In this document: piece by piece, positions 34,642-43,359 of the stretch | How positions within the stretch are numbered: the stretch's first letter is position 1 | Layout: each line of letters opens with the position of its first letter | Assembly: GCA_030041305.1 (NCBI GenBank) | Contig: JASHOC010000204.1 | Coordinates: 1 to 64,000, forward strand | Origin: Acidobacteriaceae bacterium | Lineage (GTDB): Bacteria > Acidobacteriota > Terriglobia > Terriglobales > Acidobacteriaceae | Direction of reading: 5' to 3' | DNA: 64,000 bases | The notes under the pieces: model-generated | The model's database searches: none | The model's input: the letters and a program-made list of their open reading frames with translations, nothing else | Told to the model about the DNA's origin: nothing | Program-made: the position numbers and the translations under genes

Positions 34642-35829
34642 TCAATACGCTGGAATTCCGGTGAGATTATGCCCCAAAATCAGCGTATGGATGTCGTGCG
34701 TCCCCTCGTACGTTTTCACCGACTCCAAATTCATGCTGTGGCGCATGATCGGGTAATCTTCGGTGATCCCATTCGCCCCCAAAATGTCGCGCGCCTTCCG
34801 CGCGCACTCGAGGGCCATCCACACGTTGTTGCGCTTGGCCATAGAAATGTGCTGGTGGCCTGCTGTTCCCGCGTCCTTCAGCCGGCCCACCTGCAGCGAA
34901 AGCAGTTGCCCCTTGGCGATTTCGCTGGCCATCCACACCAGCTTTTCCTGCACGAGCTGATGGCCGGCGATGGGCTGGTTGTGAAACTGCTTTCTGCTCA
35001 TGGCGTAATTCAGGGCCGTCGAATAGCAGTCCATCGCCGCGCCGAGAGCGCCCCAGCTGATGCCGTACCGCGCTTGATTTAGGCACATCAGCGGGCTCTT
35101 GAGTCCGCTCGCCCCCGGCAGCAGGTTCGCCGCCGGCACGCGGACGTCCTGAAGCGAGAGGCCGCTGGTGATCGACGCGCGCAGCGACCACTTGCCGTGC
35201 ACCTCCTGCGCCGCAAAGCCCTTGCGATCTGTCTCCACCAGAAAGCCGCGCACTGCTTCGCTGCCCTCGCCGGCGCCGTCGAGCTTGGCCCAAATCACGG
35301 CCACATCCGCAATGGAGCCGGAAGTGATCCACATCTTTTCGCCGTTGAGAATGTACTCATCGCCACGCTTTTGGGCGCGCGTCGTCATTCCGCCGGGGTT
35401 CGATCCAAAGCCCGGCTCCGTGAGTCCGAAGCACCCGATCCTGTCTCCCGCCGCCAACGCCGGCAGCCATGCGTTCTTCTGCTCCTCCGAGCCGAAGGTG
35501 TAAATGGGATACATCACCAGCGCCGATTGCACGCTCACAAAGCTGCGTAAGCCGCTGTCGCCGCGTTCCAGTTCCTGCATCACCAGCCCGTATTCGACGT
35601 TCGACATACCGGCGCATCCATATCCTTCCAGATTCGCGCCGTAAAAGCCCAGCTCGCCCATGGGGGCCACGAGTTCGCGCGGAAAGCGGCCCTCCCGAAA
35701 GCAGTCCTCAATGATGGGAATCAAATGATCTTCGACAAAGTCGCGCGCCGTGCGCCGCACCAGACGTTCGTCTTCGCTGAAACTTGAATCGATTTGCAGA
35801 AAATCGAAACCCTGAAATTTGAACCCCAT
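34642..35829 (-). CDS. acyl-CoA dehydrogenase, glutaryl-CoA dehydrogenase-like
   Basis: A 395-residue FAD enzyme with the usual three domains. Visible are CFGLTEPGFGSNPGGMTTRA (FAD/substrate region), the WITSGSIADVAVIWAK segment and, near the C-terminus, YEGTHDIHTLILG, whose glutamate after Y corresponds to the catalytic base of glutaryl-CoA dehydrogenases. GcdH-type enzymes oxidise and decarboxylate glutaryl-CoA in lysine/tryptophan breakdown. A duplicated fragment of its 3' end lies at 32249-32425. Confidence 0.9.
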   Translation of the reverse strand: MGFKFQGFDFLQIDSSFSEDERLVRRTARDFVEDHLIPIIEDCFREGRFPRELVAPMGELGFYGANLEGYGCAGMSNVEYGLVMQELERGDSGLRSFVSVQSALVMYPIYTFGSEEQKNAWLPALAAGDRIGCFGLTEPGFGSNPGGMTTRAQKRGDEYILNGEKMWITSGSIADVAVIWAKLDGAGEGSEAVRGFLVETDRKGFAAQEVHGKWSLRASITSGLSLQDVRVPAANLLPGASGLKSPLMCLNQARYGISWGALGAAMDCYSTALNYAMSRKQFHNQPIAGHQLVQEKLVWMASEIAKGQLLSLQVGRLKDAGTAGHQHISMAKRNNVWMALECARKARDILGANGITEDYPIMRHSMNLESVKTYEGTHDIHTLILGHNLTGIPAY

Positions 35830-35907
35830 GATTGCGCCTTTCCAAACGGTCCCTCAGTGTATGCGGGCCTGCCGGTTTCCCGCAAGGCGGCCGGCGTTTG
35901 GCCTCAT

Positions 35908-36996
35908 TCACTCAAACAGCTCAGGCTGCGCAGGCGCCTCATGCGGCGCGGCAAAATTGCTCAATCCCACGCCCACCAGCCGAAACCGTTGTTGCGGGCC
36001 CAGCCCCACTCGCTCCCGCAGGGCCAACGCAATGCCGATCAGTTCGTCGCAACTAGCCGGCGGCGAAGACGGCGTGAGGCTGCGGCTGAGAATTTTGAAG
36101 TCGCTGGTTTTGAGCTTCAGCATCACCGTGCGCGGCGCCCGAGTTTCCTTGCGTGAGGCGGCCCAGGTCTTCTCCGCAAGCCGGCGAATGAGCGGCTCCA
36201 TTTCCTCGAGCAGCACATCGCGCTCGAATGTGTCTTCCGACGAAATCGAATGGGTCGGCCGGTCGGGAACAACAGGGCTGAGATCGATTCCGCGCGCCAA
36301 CTCATACAAGCGTGCGCCAAAGCGCCCCAATGGCCTTTCGAGCCCCGCAATTTCAAGTCCGCGCAATTCCCCCACCGTGTGGATCCCCATCTGTTCCAGA
36401 CGCGCTTCAGTCACCTTGCCCACGCCGGGCAAACGGCCCACCGGCAACGGCGTCAAAAACGCTTCGACTTCCGCGGGCTGGATGACAAAAAGCCCGTCCG
36501 GCTTGCGCCAATCGGATGCGATTTTGGCGAGGAATTTGTTCGGCGCCACGCCCGCCGAGGCGGTCAGGTGCAGCTCGTCGCGAATCTGTTCGCGAATGGC
36601 GCGCGCGACCCGCGTCGCCGTGGGCAGTCCGGTCTTGTTCTCGGTCACGTCGAGATAGGCTTCATCGAGCGAGAGCGGCTCAATCAGATCGGTGTGCCGC
36701 TTGAAAATTTCCCGCGTCTGCCGCGACACCGCGCGATACCGCATGAAGTCCGGAGGGACAAAAACCGCCTCGGGACACAACCGCTCCGCTCGCACTGCCG
36801 GCATGGCCGAACGCACCCCGAAGCGCCTTGCCTCGTAGGAGGCGGCGCACACCACCGACCTGTTGCCGCGCCAGGCCACCACCACGGGCTTGCCGCGCAG
36901 TTGCGGATCGTCCCGCTGCTCGACGGATGCGTAGAACGCGTCCATGTCGATGTGCACAATTTTGCGCGCCCGGGCTTGCGGCCGTTCTTCGCACAT
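35908..36996 (-). CDS. dinB: DNA polymerase IV
   Basis: A 362-residue Y-family translesion polymerase. The catalytic motifs are HIDMDAFYASVEQ at the N-terminus and SLDEAYLDVT (about 100-110). The thumb helix-hairpin-helix appears as VGRLPGVGKVTEARLEQMG. The little-finger domain ends in a beta-clamp-binding motif, QPELF, at the extreme C-terminus. ATG 36996 gives the usual spacing to HIDMDAFY; GTG 37035 would add 13 residues. Confidence 0.94.
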   Translation of the reverse strand: MCEERPQARARKIVHIDMDAFYASVEQRDDPQLRGKPVVVAWRGNRSVVCAASYEARRFGVRSAMPAVRAERLCPEAVFVPPDFMRYRAVSRQTREIFKRHTDLIEPLSLDEAYLDVTENKTGLPTATRVARAIREQIRDELHLTASAGVAPNKFLAKIASDWRKPDGLFVIQPAEVEAFLTPLPVGRLPGVGKVTEARLEQMGIHTVGELRGLEIAGLERPLGRFGARLYELARGIDLSPVVPDRPTHSISSEDTFERDVLLEEMEPLIRRLAEKTWAASRKETRAPRTVMLKLKTSDFKILSRSLTPSSPPASCDELIGIALALRERVGLGPQQRFRLVGVGLSNFAAPHEAPAQPELFE

Positions 36997-37127
36997 AGTC
37001 AACCCCAATATAGACCCGAGTCGCGCCCTCGCCACAGGCTGAATCTAGGTTGCGGATGAATGGATGGGCAGGCTCAATCTCCGAAGCCTTTCCCGCCTCG
37101 CGCCCAGGCGTCCACAGGATCGGGCGC

Positions 37128-38678
37128 CTACTCCCACTCAATCGTGCCCGGCGGTTTCGACGTAATGTCGTACACCACGCGGTTGATGCCGCGCACCTCG
37201 TTCACGATTCGGCTGGAGATGCGCTTCAGCAGTTCGTAGGGCAGCGGCGACCAGTCCGCGGTCATGCCGTCTTCAGAAAGCACGGCGCGAATGGCTATCG
37301 TATAGGCGTAGGTCCGCTGGTCGCCCATCACGCCCACGCTCATCACCGGCAACAGCACGGCAAAGCTCTGCCAGATCTTCGTGTACAGCCCGGCCGCCTT
37401 GATCTCCGCCACCACAATTTCGTCCGCCTCCTGGAGCAGCGTCACGCGTTCCGGCGTCACTTCGCCCAGGATGCGCACCGCCAACCCCGGTCCGGGAAAC
37501 GGCTGCCGGCCCAAAATCTCCTCCGGCATGCCCAGATCGCGTCCGATCCGCCGCACCTCGTCCTTGAACAAATCCCGCAGCGGCTCGATGAGCTTCAGCT
37601 TCATCCGCTCCGGCAGTCCGCCCACGTTGTGATGGCTCTTGATGGTCTGGCTCGGCCCTTTCACGCTCGAGGATTCGATCACGTCGGGATACAGCGTTCC
37701 CTGCACCAGCCAGTCCACGCCGCCGGTCTCGCGCGCGATGCGGTTGGCTTCGTCTTCGAAAACCGCGATAAACTCCTGTCCGATGCGCTTGCGCTTGAGT
37801 TCGGGATCGCTCACTCCCGCCAGCCGTTCGAGAAATCGCGCTGTGGCGTTGACGGCCACGATGTTCAGCCCCAGCTTCTCGCGCAGGTTCTTCTGCACGT
37901 TCTCAAATTCGTTCTTCCGCAGCACTCCGTTATTTACAAAAATGCAGGTCAATTGGCTGCCGATGGCCTTGTGCACGAGCATGGCCGCGACAGATGAATC
38001 CACGCCGCCTGAGAGCGCGCAGATCACGTGCCCTGCGCCCACCTTTTCGCGGATCGCCGCCACCGTGGTCTCAATAAAGTGCGCCGGCGTCCAGTCGCCC
38101 CGCGCGCCGCAAATCGTGAATAGAAAATTCTTCAGAATCTCCGGTCCCAGCGGCGTGTGATGCACCTCGGGATGGAACTGCACCGCCCAGATGCGGTGTT
38201 CCGGGTTCTCGATGCCCGCCAAGGCGTTGTCGGAAATCGCGATGCGGCGAAAACCTGCGGGCAACTCCAGCGCTTCGTCGCCGTGGCTCATCCATACCTG
38301 CAGCAACTCGGGCAGCCCCGCGAATAATGGCGTCGAGCGGTCCTCCAGAGCCACCTCCGCATGGCCGTACTCGCGCTTGGCCGCCGAACGCACCTTGCCG
38401 CCCAAATGATGAACGATGAACTGCAGCCCATAGCAGATGCCCAGCACCGGCGCGCCCAGCTCCAGCACCTTGGGATTGGCCGCCGGCGCGTCGGCGTCGT
38501 ACACCGAGCACGGGCCGCCCGAAAGAATCAGTCCGAGGGGTTTATAAGCTTCGATTTCGTTGAGCGGCGCCGTGCAGGGCAGCACAACCGAGAACACATT
38601 CTGCTCGCGGATGCGCCGCGCGATGAGCTGCGTATACTGCGACCCGAAATCGAGTATGACAACTGTTTGGGTGTCCAC
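37128..38678 (-). CDS. guaA: GMP synthase (glutamine-hydrolysing)
   Basis: A 516-residue enzyme converting XMP to GMP. The class I glutamine amidotransferase domain (1-190) has the catalytic cysteine in [10 protein letters not shown] and the His/Glu of the triad in [10 protein letters not shown]. The ATP-pyrophosphatase domain begins near residue 215 with the PP-loop [12 protein letters not shown]. The dimerisation domain ends in KPPGTIEWE, the canonical GuaA C-terminus. The start codon is GTG at 38678. Confidence 0.97.
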   Translation of the reverse strand: MDTQTVVILDFGSQYTQLIARRIREQNVFSVVLPCTAPLNEIEAYKPLGLILSGGPCSVYDADAPAANPKVLELGAPVLGICYGLQFIVHHLGGKVRSAAKREYGHAEVALEDRSTPLFAGLPELLQVWMSHGDEALELPAGFRRIAISDNALAGIENPEHRIWAVQFHPEVHHTPLGPEILKNFLFTICGARGDWTPAHFIETTVAAIREKVGAGHVICALSGGVDSSVAAMLVHKAIGSQLTCIFVNNGVLRKNEFENVQKNLREKLGLNIVAVNATARFLERLAGVSDPELKRKRIGQEFIAVFEDEANRIARETGGVDWLVQGTLYPDVIESSSVKGPSQTIKSHHNVGGLPERMKLKLIEPLRDLFKDEVRRIGRDLGMPEEILGRQPFPGPGLAVRILGEVTPERVTLLQEADEIVVAEIKAAGLYTKIWQSFAVLLPVMSVGVMGDQRTYAYTIAIRAVLSEDGMTADWSPLPYELLKRISSRIVNEVRGINRVVYDITSKPPGTIEWE

Positions 38679-38753
38679 GTTTCAGTGTGGCAGGGCGCGG
38701 CGCGGGATGTAAAGGTAGCATCACGCTCTCACCTGAGGATCGAATTTCGTCCG

Positions 38754-39050
38754 TCATTCGTAGTGATAGCGCGCCTGGAGAAAATCGATCCGCTCGGCCG
38801 TGACCCGGTAAACCAGCCGATGCTCCTGGGTGATGCGCCGGCTCCAGCATCCGGCAAGCTCAAACCGTAGCTGCTCGGACTTGCCAATCCCCGCAAAAGG
38901 GTCGGCCAAGACGGCCTCCACGAGTTCCAGCGCGCGAATCGCCGCCTTGCGATCATTCTTTACGAACCACAATAAGTCTTCACGAAATACAAGATCGAAT
39001 ACGGTCGCACGTTTTGTGGGCCTGTTGGCGCCCAACTCTCGGATTGCCAT
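38754..39050 (-). CDS. yoeB: YoeB/Txe-family toxin (mRNA endonuclease)
   Basis: A 98-residue RelE-superfamily toxin. Residues about 20-98 match YoeB: FREDLLWFVKNDRKAAIRAL, SEQLRFELAGCWSRRI, the arginine in HRLVYRV and the catalytic C-terminal His-Tyr in ARYHYE. The first about 17 residues extend beyond the usual 84-90-residue toxin. It lies 58 bases after the YefM-like antitoxin gene in one operon. YoeB cuts mRNA at the ribosomal A site when free of antitoxin. Confidence 0.9.
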   Translation of the reverse strand: MAIRELGANRPTKRATVFDLVFREDLLWFVKNDRKAAIRALELVEAVLADPFAGIGKSEQLRFELAGCWSRRITQEHRLVYRVTAERIDFLQARYHYE

Positions 39051-39108
39051 CTCGTACCTTGATGTCTTGACCGATCAATCACTATCTATCTAAATCTCTG
39101 TCATCTGT

Positions 39109-39387
39109 CTACAAACCAAGTGACTTTCGAAGCTCCTCCACTGTCTCAACCTTGCCCTCGCCTTTCTTCGCGCGCCGCAAGGCCCCCAACAAACGCTCGG
39201 CGTTCTTCGGCGAGCGCAGCAAATATGCAGTCTCCATCAAACTCGACAACTCGTCGGCGGCGATAATCGCGACATCGCGCTGGCCGCTCCGCCTCTTCAC
39301 TATCACGACCTCCCGGTCGTCTGTCACCCGGTTCAGGAAGTCCGCTAGGTTTTCCCTAAGTGAGGTGTAAGTAGTTTCAATAGCCAT
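39109..39387 (-). CDS. yefM: YefM/Phd-family antitoxin
   Basis: A 92-residue antitoxin with the Phd/YefM N-terminal DNA-binding fold (TYTSLRENLADFLNRV, then EVVIVKRRSGQRDVAIIAADE and LSSLMETAYLLRS). The C-terminal third, rich in K, E and R, would wrap the toxin. It is first in the operon. A promoter with an inverted-repeat operator stands immediately upstream, implying autorepression by the toxin-antitoxin complex. Confidence 0.92.
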   Translation of the reverse strand: MAIETTYTSLRENLADFLNRVTDDREVVIVKRRSGQRDVAIIAADELSSLMETAYLLRSPKNAERLLGALRRAKKGEGKVETVEELRKSLGL

Positions 39388-39407
39388 TGCTGAATCACCC
39401 AGACCTT

Positions 39408-39436
39408 AACGTACAGTATTCCTGTACGCATGTCAA
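39408..39436 (-). promoter_or_regulatory. promoter and operator of the yefM-yoeB operon
   Basis: On the minus strand, TTGACA (39431-39436) and TACGTT (39408-39413) are 17 bases apart, a good sigma-70 promoter. Between and across them lies a perfect 7-bp inverted repeat, CGTACAG-N5-CTGTACG (39410-39428). Its half-sites contain TGTAC, resembling the TGTACA core reported for the E. coli YefM operator. Binding there would block RNA polymerase. Confidence 0.75.
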
Positions 39437-39690
39437 GACGGACAATTTCCCCCTGCGTCAGCTTCCGCGCCTCGGCCTCGGCGTCCCAATGACCCTTCCC
39501 GCGAGGAATCTTTCAGGAAGAAACTGCGCCGCCTGCCGCGCCGTTAGCTGGCGCGACCACGTTACCCGCGCCGCCGGGTTTGCTCCCGGCCCGCTCGCGC
39601 GGTATTCGCCGTATCGGCTCGCCTGCGGGCAATGGCCTTCTTACGCAGCGAAAATCCAGGCCCGCGGTCCAACCGATCGGCCCTTCGCGC

Positions 39691-39718
39691 CATGCTCCAA
39701 GCTCGAAGCTCCATGCCT
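39691..39718. repeat. degenerate heptamer tandem repeat (CAAGCTC type)
   Basis: Four 7-base units: CATGCTC, CAAGCTC, GAAGCTC, CATGCCT. It lies 42 bases before the purine nucleoside phosphorylase start, in the 39437-39759 gap, which otherwise holds no recognisable gene. It is one of several such repeats in the window. Confidence 0.6.
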
Positions 39719-39759
39719 CGCCTGTAGAATGTCCCAGAGCGCATCCTCCGGTCCATGCC

Positions 39760-40623
39760 ATGACCTATTACGATGAAGTTGCCGACGCCGCCGCATCTCT
39801 CGATTGCCGGCTCGGCTCGCTGGCCCCCGCGATCGGAATTGTCCTCGGTTCGGGCTTGGGCGCGGTCGCCGATGCCGTGTCACCCACCGCCGTCATCCCC
39901 TACGCCGCCATTCCGCATTTTCCGCAATCCACTGTCGAGGGCCATTCCGGCCGCATCGTTTTTGGGATGCTGGCCGGCGTTCCAGTCATCGTCATGCAGG
40001 GCCGCGTCCATTCGTACGAGGGCTACACGCCCCTCGAGGTCACGTTTCCTATGCGCGTGCTCGGCGCGCTCGGACTCCGCGCCGTGGTCCTCACCAACGC
40101 CGCCGGCGGCATCGCGGAGGGTTACCGCGTTGGCCAGCTTGTCCTGCTCGCCGACCACATCAACATGATGGGCTGGAACCCACTCCTTGGCCCCAACGAG
40201 CCGCGTTTTGGCTTTCTCCCCGGGGCCGGCCGGCGCTTTTTCGATATGACGGAGGCCTATTCAAAGCCACTCCGCGCACTGGCTCGCCAGTCCGCGGAAG
40301 AGGAAGGTTTCGCCCTGGAAGAAGGCGTTTACCTCGCCACTGCCGGCCCGAGCTTTGAAACTCCCGCCGAAATTCGCGCTTTCCGCATTCTGGGCGCCAC
40401 ATTGGTCGGCATGTCCACGGTCCCTGAAACCTTGGTCGCGCGCCATATGGGCATCGAGGTTCTGGGTATCTCGTGCGTCACCAATCTCGCCGCGGGACTC
40501 AGTTCCACTCCGCTCAGCCACGAGGACGTCAACGAAATCGGCCGCCAGGTCGAAGGCCGGCTCGCCGCATTCCTCAAGCGGCTCACACCGAAAATCGCCG
40601 CTTCCCTGAAAGCCAGCCTGTGA
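39760..40623 (+). CDS. purine nucleoside phosphorylase
   Basis: A 287-residue trimeric-type (PNP/MTAP family) enzyme releasing purine bases and (deoxy)ribose-1-phosphate. Motifs: GIVLGSGLGAVAD (phosphate loop), MQGRVHSYEGYTPLEVTFP, LTNAAGGI, the base-pocket region ATAGPSFETPAEIRAF with catalytic Glu, then VGMSTVPETLVARHMG and the Asn of VTNLAAG. Start ATG 39760. Its stop overlaps the uridine kinase start (GTGA), giving a nucleoside-salvage pair. Confidence 0.93.
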   Translation: MTYYDEVADAAASLDCRLGSLAPAIGIVLGSGLGAVADAVSPTAVIPYAAIPHFPQSTVEGHSGRIVFGMLAGVPVIVMQGRVHSYEGYTPLEVTFPMRVLGALGLRAVVLTNAAGGIAEGYRVGQLVLLADHINMMGWNPLLGPNEPRFGFLPGAGRRFFDMTEAYSKPLRALARQSAEEEGFALEEGVYLATAGPSFETPAEIRAFRILGATLVGMSTVPETLVARHMGIEVLGISCVTNLAAGLSSTPLSHEDVNEIGRQVEGRLAAFLKRLTPKIAASLKASL

Positions 40624-41348
40624 GCGAGCCAGTCAACGAAAACTCAATTCTGCGCGATGCGCCGCCCGTCGCGGACGAGCCGCAGCTTCCATTTCCACCC
40701 ATCGTCCTCGGCATCGCAGGCTGTTCCGGCTCCGGCAAAACCACGCTTGCGGCCGAACTGGCTCGCGAGCTCGACGGAACTCATTTTCCTCTCGATCACT
40801 ACTATCGCGACCTGGCCCACCTGCCGCTCGCCGAGCGCTTCCAGCAAAACTTCGACGACCCGGAACTCCTCGAGCTGCCGCTTCTCGCCGCGCACATCGC
40901 CGCCCTCGCCCGGGGCGAAGCCATCGGGCGCCCGCTTTATGACTTCACCACCCATACCCGCGTCCCGGGCCGCACTGAAAACATCGCGCCCCGCGCGTTC
41001 CTCATTGTCGAGGGCCTCTTCGCGCTCTTTTACTTCCAGCTTCTGCCGCTTTACCACCTGCGGATCTACATCGATGCGCCCGATGAGCTCTGCTTCGAGC
41101 GCCGGATGAAGCGCGACATCGAGCAGCGTGGCCGCACGCCCGAGTCTGTGCGCCGCCAGTACGAGGCTACCGTTCGCCCGGCGAGCATCAAGTACGTGCG
41201 GCCTTCCGCCCTCCACGCCAACCTGAGCATCGACGGAACCGGCGCCCTGGACTGGAAAGTCGAGCGCGTGCTCAACGAGCTGCAAGCGCGCAGCCTGTTG
41301 GCCGCCCCCGGTAAAAGCGGCCTCTTACGATTACCGCAGCAGCGCTGA
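40620..41348 (+). CDS. udk: uridine kinase-like P-loop kinase
   Basis: A 242-residue kinase with Walker A GIAGCSGSGKTT (about 31-42), the DHYYRDL motif that positions the nucleoside and IVEGLFALF. The sequence RRMKRDIEQRGRTPESV forms the lid. It phosphorylates uridine/cytidine, or a related substrate such as phosphoribulose/pantothenate in neighbouring subfamilies. GTG 40620 overlaps the upstream stop by four bases. The last 18 bases overlap the convergent GH105 gene. Confidence 0.88.
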   Translation: MSEPVNENSILRDAPPVADEPQLPFPPIVLGIAGCSGSGKTTLAAELARELDGTHFPLDHYYRDLAHLPLAERFQQNFDDPELLELPLLAAHIAALARGEAIGRPLYDFTTHTRVPGRTENIAPRAFLIVEGLFALFYFQLLPLYHLRIYIDAPDELCFERRMKRDIEQRGRTPESVRRQYEATVRPASIKYVRPSALHANLSIDGTGALDWKVERVLNELQARSLLAAPGKSGLLRLPQQR

Positions 41349-42413
41349 AGCCGCCCACAAAATCGGCTCCTGGCCGTGGAAGTCTCCTGTCCGCCTCTGC
41401 CGTTCCAGGTAATATTCCAGATCGTTTTCCTTGTTTGTGCCTTCGCACACGTTCGTCACGTTATCGTTCTGGTCGATGAAGCCGGTCACGGCGATCCACG
41501 CCTTGCGCGCCGCCGGCCCATAGGTTGCCGCATCCAGCCAGCCGTTCTTCACTCCGGTGATCAGCGCAAAGGTGAACATGCCGCTCGCCGAGCTCTCCTC
41601 CCACGCCTCATCGCGGTCGATCAACTGGCGCCACATCCCATCCTTGGCCTGATCCTTGATCAGCGCGGCCATCATCTTTCGGTAGCTCTCCATGATCCGC
41701 CTTCGCTGCGGGTGATCTTCCGACAGGCTGCGTAGCATCTCCGCCATGCCCGCCGCCACCCACCCATCGCCCCGGCCCCAGAAATAGGGCGCATCCGGCG
41801 CGTGGAAGAAGAGCCCATTCGGCCGCTGCAGCTTGTCGAGGTACGCAGTCATCTCGTGGGCGTCGCGGTCCAGATACTTCCTGTCTCCGGTGGCGCGGTA
41901 GGCCTCCAGTTGCAAAATGGTCAGCATGTACATGTCGTCGATCCAGAAGCGCGACTCGTGCGAAAGCCCGTTGGGCAGCGGATGTTCCCATTGCCGGTCG
42001 GCGAATGACAATCCGTAATCGAGATACTTCTTGTCTTTTGTCTCGATGGCGATTTGCAAAGGCACAACACCGAAAATCGAGTCGTCCACATGATCCCGCT
42101 TTGGAATCTTGTCCGCCTCCGCTCCGCCCGGCAACAGCGGCTCGAATCGCTTGATCAGCCGGTCGCGCAACTCGTCGTCGTGGGCCAATTGCGCAAGGGT
42201 CAGCGCCCCATACCACGTGCCCACTTCGCTATACACGATCGTCCCGGCGCCCTGATGCGGGCTCGTCACAAAATGCTCCGCCACACGCTTTCCAACCTCC
42301 CGCGGCGACCGTCCTGCGGGCCAGTTGCCGAAATAATCCTGCTGCGCGGCAACAGAAACTGCTGCCAGCGGCAGGAGCACGCCCAAAACTGCAAATTTCA
42401 ACGAAATTTTCAC
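41331..42413 (-). CDS. secreted glycoside hydrolase family 88/105 (unsaturated uronyl hydrolase type)
   Basis: A 360-residue (alpha/alpha)6-barrel protein with a signal peptide (LKFAVLGVLLPLAAVSVAAQ). GH88/105 landmarks are the aspartate-rich RDHVDDSIFGVVP, SRFWIDDMYMLTILQLEAY, the PYFWGRGDGWVAAGMAEML motif with the catalytic Asp, and DEAWEESSASGMFTFAL. Such enzymes remove unsaturated galacturonyl or glucuronyl ends from rhamnogalacturonan or glycosaminoglycan fragments. GTG 42413 is chosen for the perfect GGAGGTGA upstream. The 3' end overlaps udk by 18 bases. Confidence 0.88.
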   Translation of the reverse strand: MKISLKFAVLGVLLPLAAVSVAAQQDYFGNWPAGRSPREVGKRVAEHFVTSPHQGAGTIVYSEVGTWYGALTLAQLAHDDELRDRLIKRFEPLLPGGAEADKIPKRDHVDDSIFGVVPLQIAIETKDKKYLDYGLSFADRQWEHPLPNGLSHESRFWIDDMYMLTILQLEAYRATGDRKYLDRDAHEMTAYLDKLQRPNGLFFHAPDAPYFWGRGDGWVAAGMAEMLRSLSEDHPQRRRIMESYRKMMAALIKDQAKDGMWRQLIDRDEAWEESSASGMFTFALITGVKNGWLDAATYGPAARKAWIAVTGFIDQNDNVTNVCEGTNKENDLEYYLERQRRTGDFHGQEPILWAASALLR

Positions 42414-42508
42414 GCAAATCACCTCCTCGGCAGCGGGCTCCAGTCTCTGATTTGATCGCGCTGCGCATCTGCACGAGTACTCGCCTGTGTCGAGCGCCGC
42501 AAACCGCC

Positions 42509-42919
42509 TCACCGGGTCCAGTCTTCGACCACCAAGCTCTTTACCCTGCCAAATTCGCGCGAATTCGCCGTGACCAGAATCAGGCCTCGGCTATACGCCT
42601 GCCCGGCAATCAAGGTGTCGTACTCGCCGATGCGCTTGCCCCTTCGTTCCAGTTGCGCGCGAATTTCTCCCGCCGCTTGAGCATCCTGTTCGGAAAAATC
42701 GAGCACCGACAGCTCGCGCTCCAGGAACGCCTGCAGCCGGCGCGCGTTCGCTTCCACCAGCGCGCTCTTGGCCACGCCATACCATAGCTCGTGAACGGCA
42801 ACAGTCGAAGTGGTCAGCGTAGCCCCGCCGCGCGAAGCCTGGGCGAACCGCGCTCGCGCTCTCCGCGGGCTTCCGTTGATCAGCGCGATGCAGACGTTGG
42901 TGTCGAGAAGGTAGTTCAC
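42509..42919 (-). CDS. vapC: VapC-type PIN-domain toxin
   Basis: A 136-residue PIN ribonuclease. The acidic residues are D in [13 protein letters not shown] in AVHELWYG, D in [11 protein letters not shown] and the TANSREF end typical of the VapC of the MazE-VapB type. GTG 42919 overlaps the antitoxin stop (GTGA), so translation is coupled. As for VapC generally it would cleave tRNA or rRNA. Confidence 0.9.
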   Translation of the reverse strand: MNYLLDTNVCIALINGSPRRARARFAQASRGGATLTTSTVAVHELWYGVAKSALVEANARRLQAFLERELSVLDFSEQDAQAAGEIRAQLERRGKRIGEYDTLIAGQAYSRGLILVTANSREFGRVKSLVVEDWTR

Positions 42920-43188
42920 TTGAAATACTTGCGGATGGGGGCGAGCTTTTGCTTTCGTCCTTCGGGAAAAAGAGGATCGGCCCCCATCGCGTCTAGCCGG
43001 GCAAACCAATCTTCGACAGATTCTTTAGGTTCTTTCGCCGCCGGTTCAAGCAGGATCCCGGCGCCTATGCGGGTTACCCGCACGCGGTCGCCCTCAAAGC
43101 GGAACTCCTTGGGCAAACGCACCGCCTGGCTGCGCCCGTTCCAGAACAGCTTAGCCTCGATGGTCTTCGCGCCTGCGCTTGCTCTCAT
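42916..43188 (-). CDS. vapB: VapB/MazE-type antitoxin
   Basis: A 90-residue antitoxin with an AbrB/SpoVT swapped-hairpin N-terminus ([20 protein letters not shown], then [17 protein letters not shown]) and an acidic/aromatic C-terminal toxin-binding tail ([14 protein letters not shown]). ATG 43188 follows GGAG. It is the first gene of the vapBC operon. Confidence 0.9.
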   Translation of the reverse strand: MRASAGAKTIEAKLFWNGRSQAVRLPKEFRFEGDRVRVTRIGAGILLEPAAKEPKESVEDWFARLDAMGADPLFPEGRKQKLAPIRKYFK

Positions 43189-43218
43189 GGTTTCGGCTCC
43201 ATCGTGATCGCTATCTCG

Positions 43219-43227
43219 AGTATATAC
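43219..43227 (-). promoter_or_regulatory. -10 box and palindrome upstream of vapBC
   Basis: An 8-base palindrome, GTATATAC (43220-43227), gives TATACT on the minus strand (43219-43224), about 30 bases before the vapB ATG. A -35 hexamer is not clear. The palindrome may double as an operator for the VapBC complex. Confidence 0.4.
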
Positions 43228-43359
43228 CACCGCGAGTAGAGGAAAATGAACCTCCGGGATTTGGATGGCGCAGTTCGCGACACCGGGGGAATTTAGGATG
43301 GATGTGGGGAATTCCCCAGCGGAACCCGCAATTCAAGCATACGAGGCGATAGATTTTCC

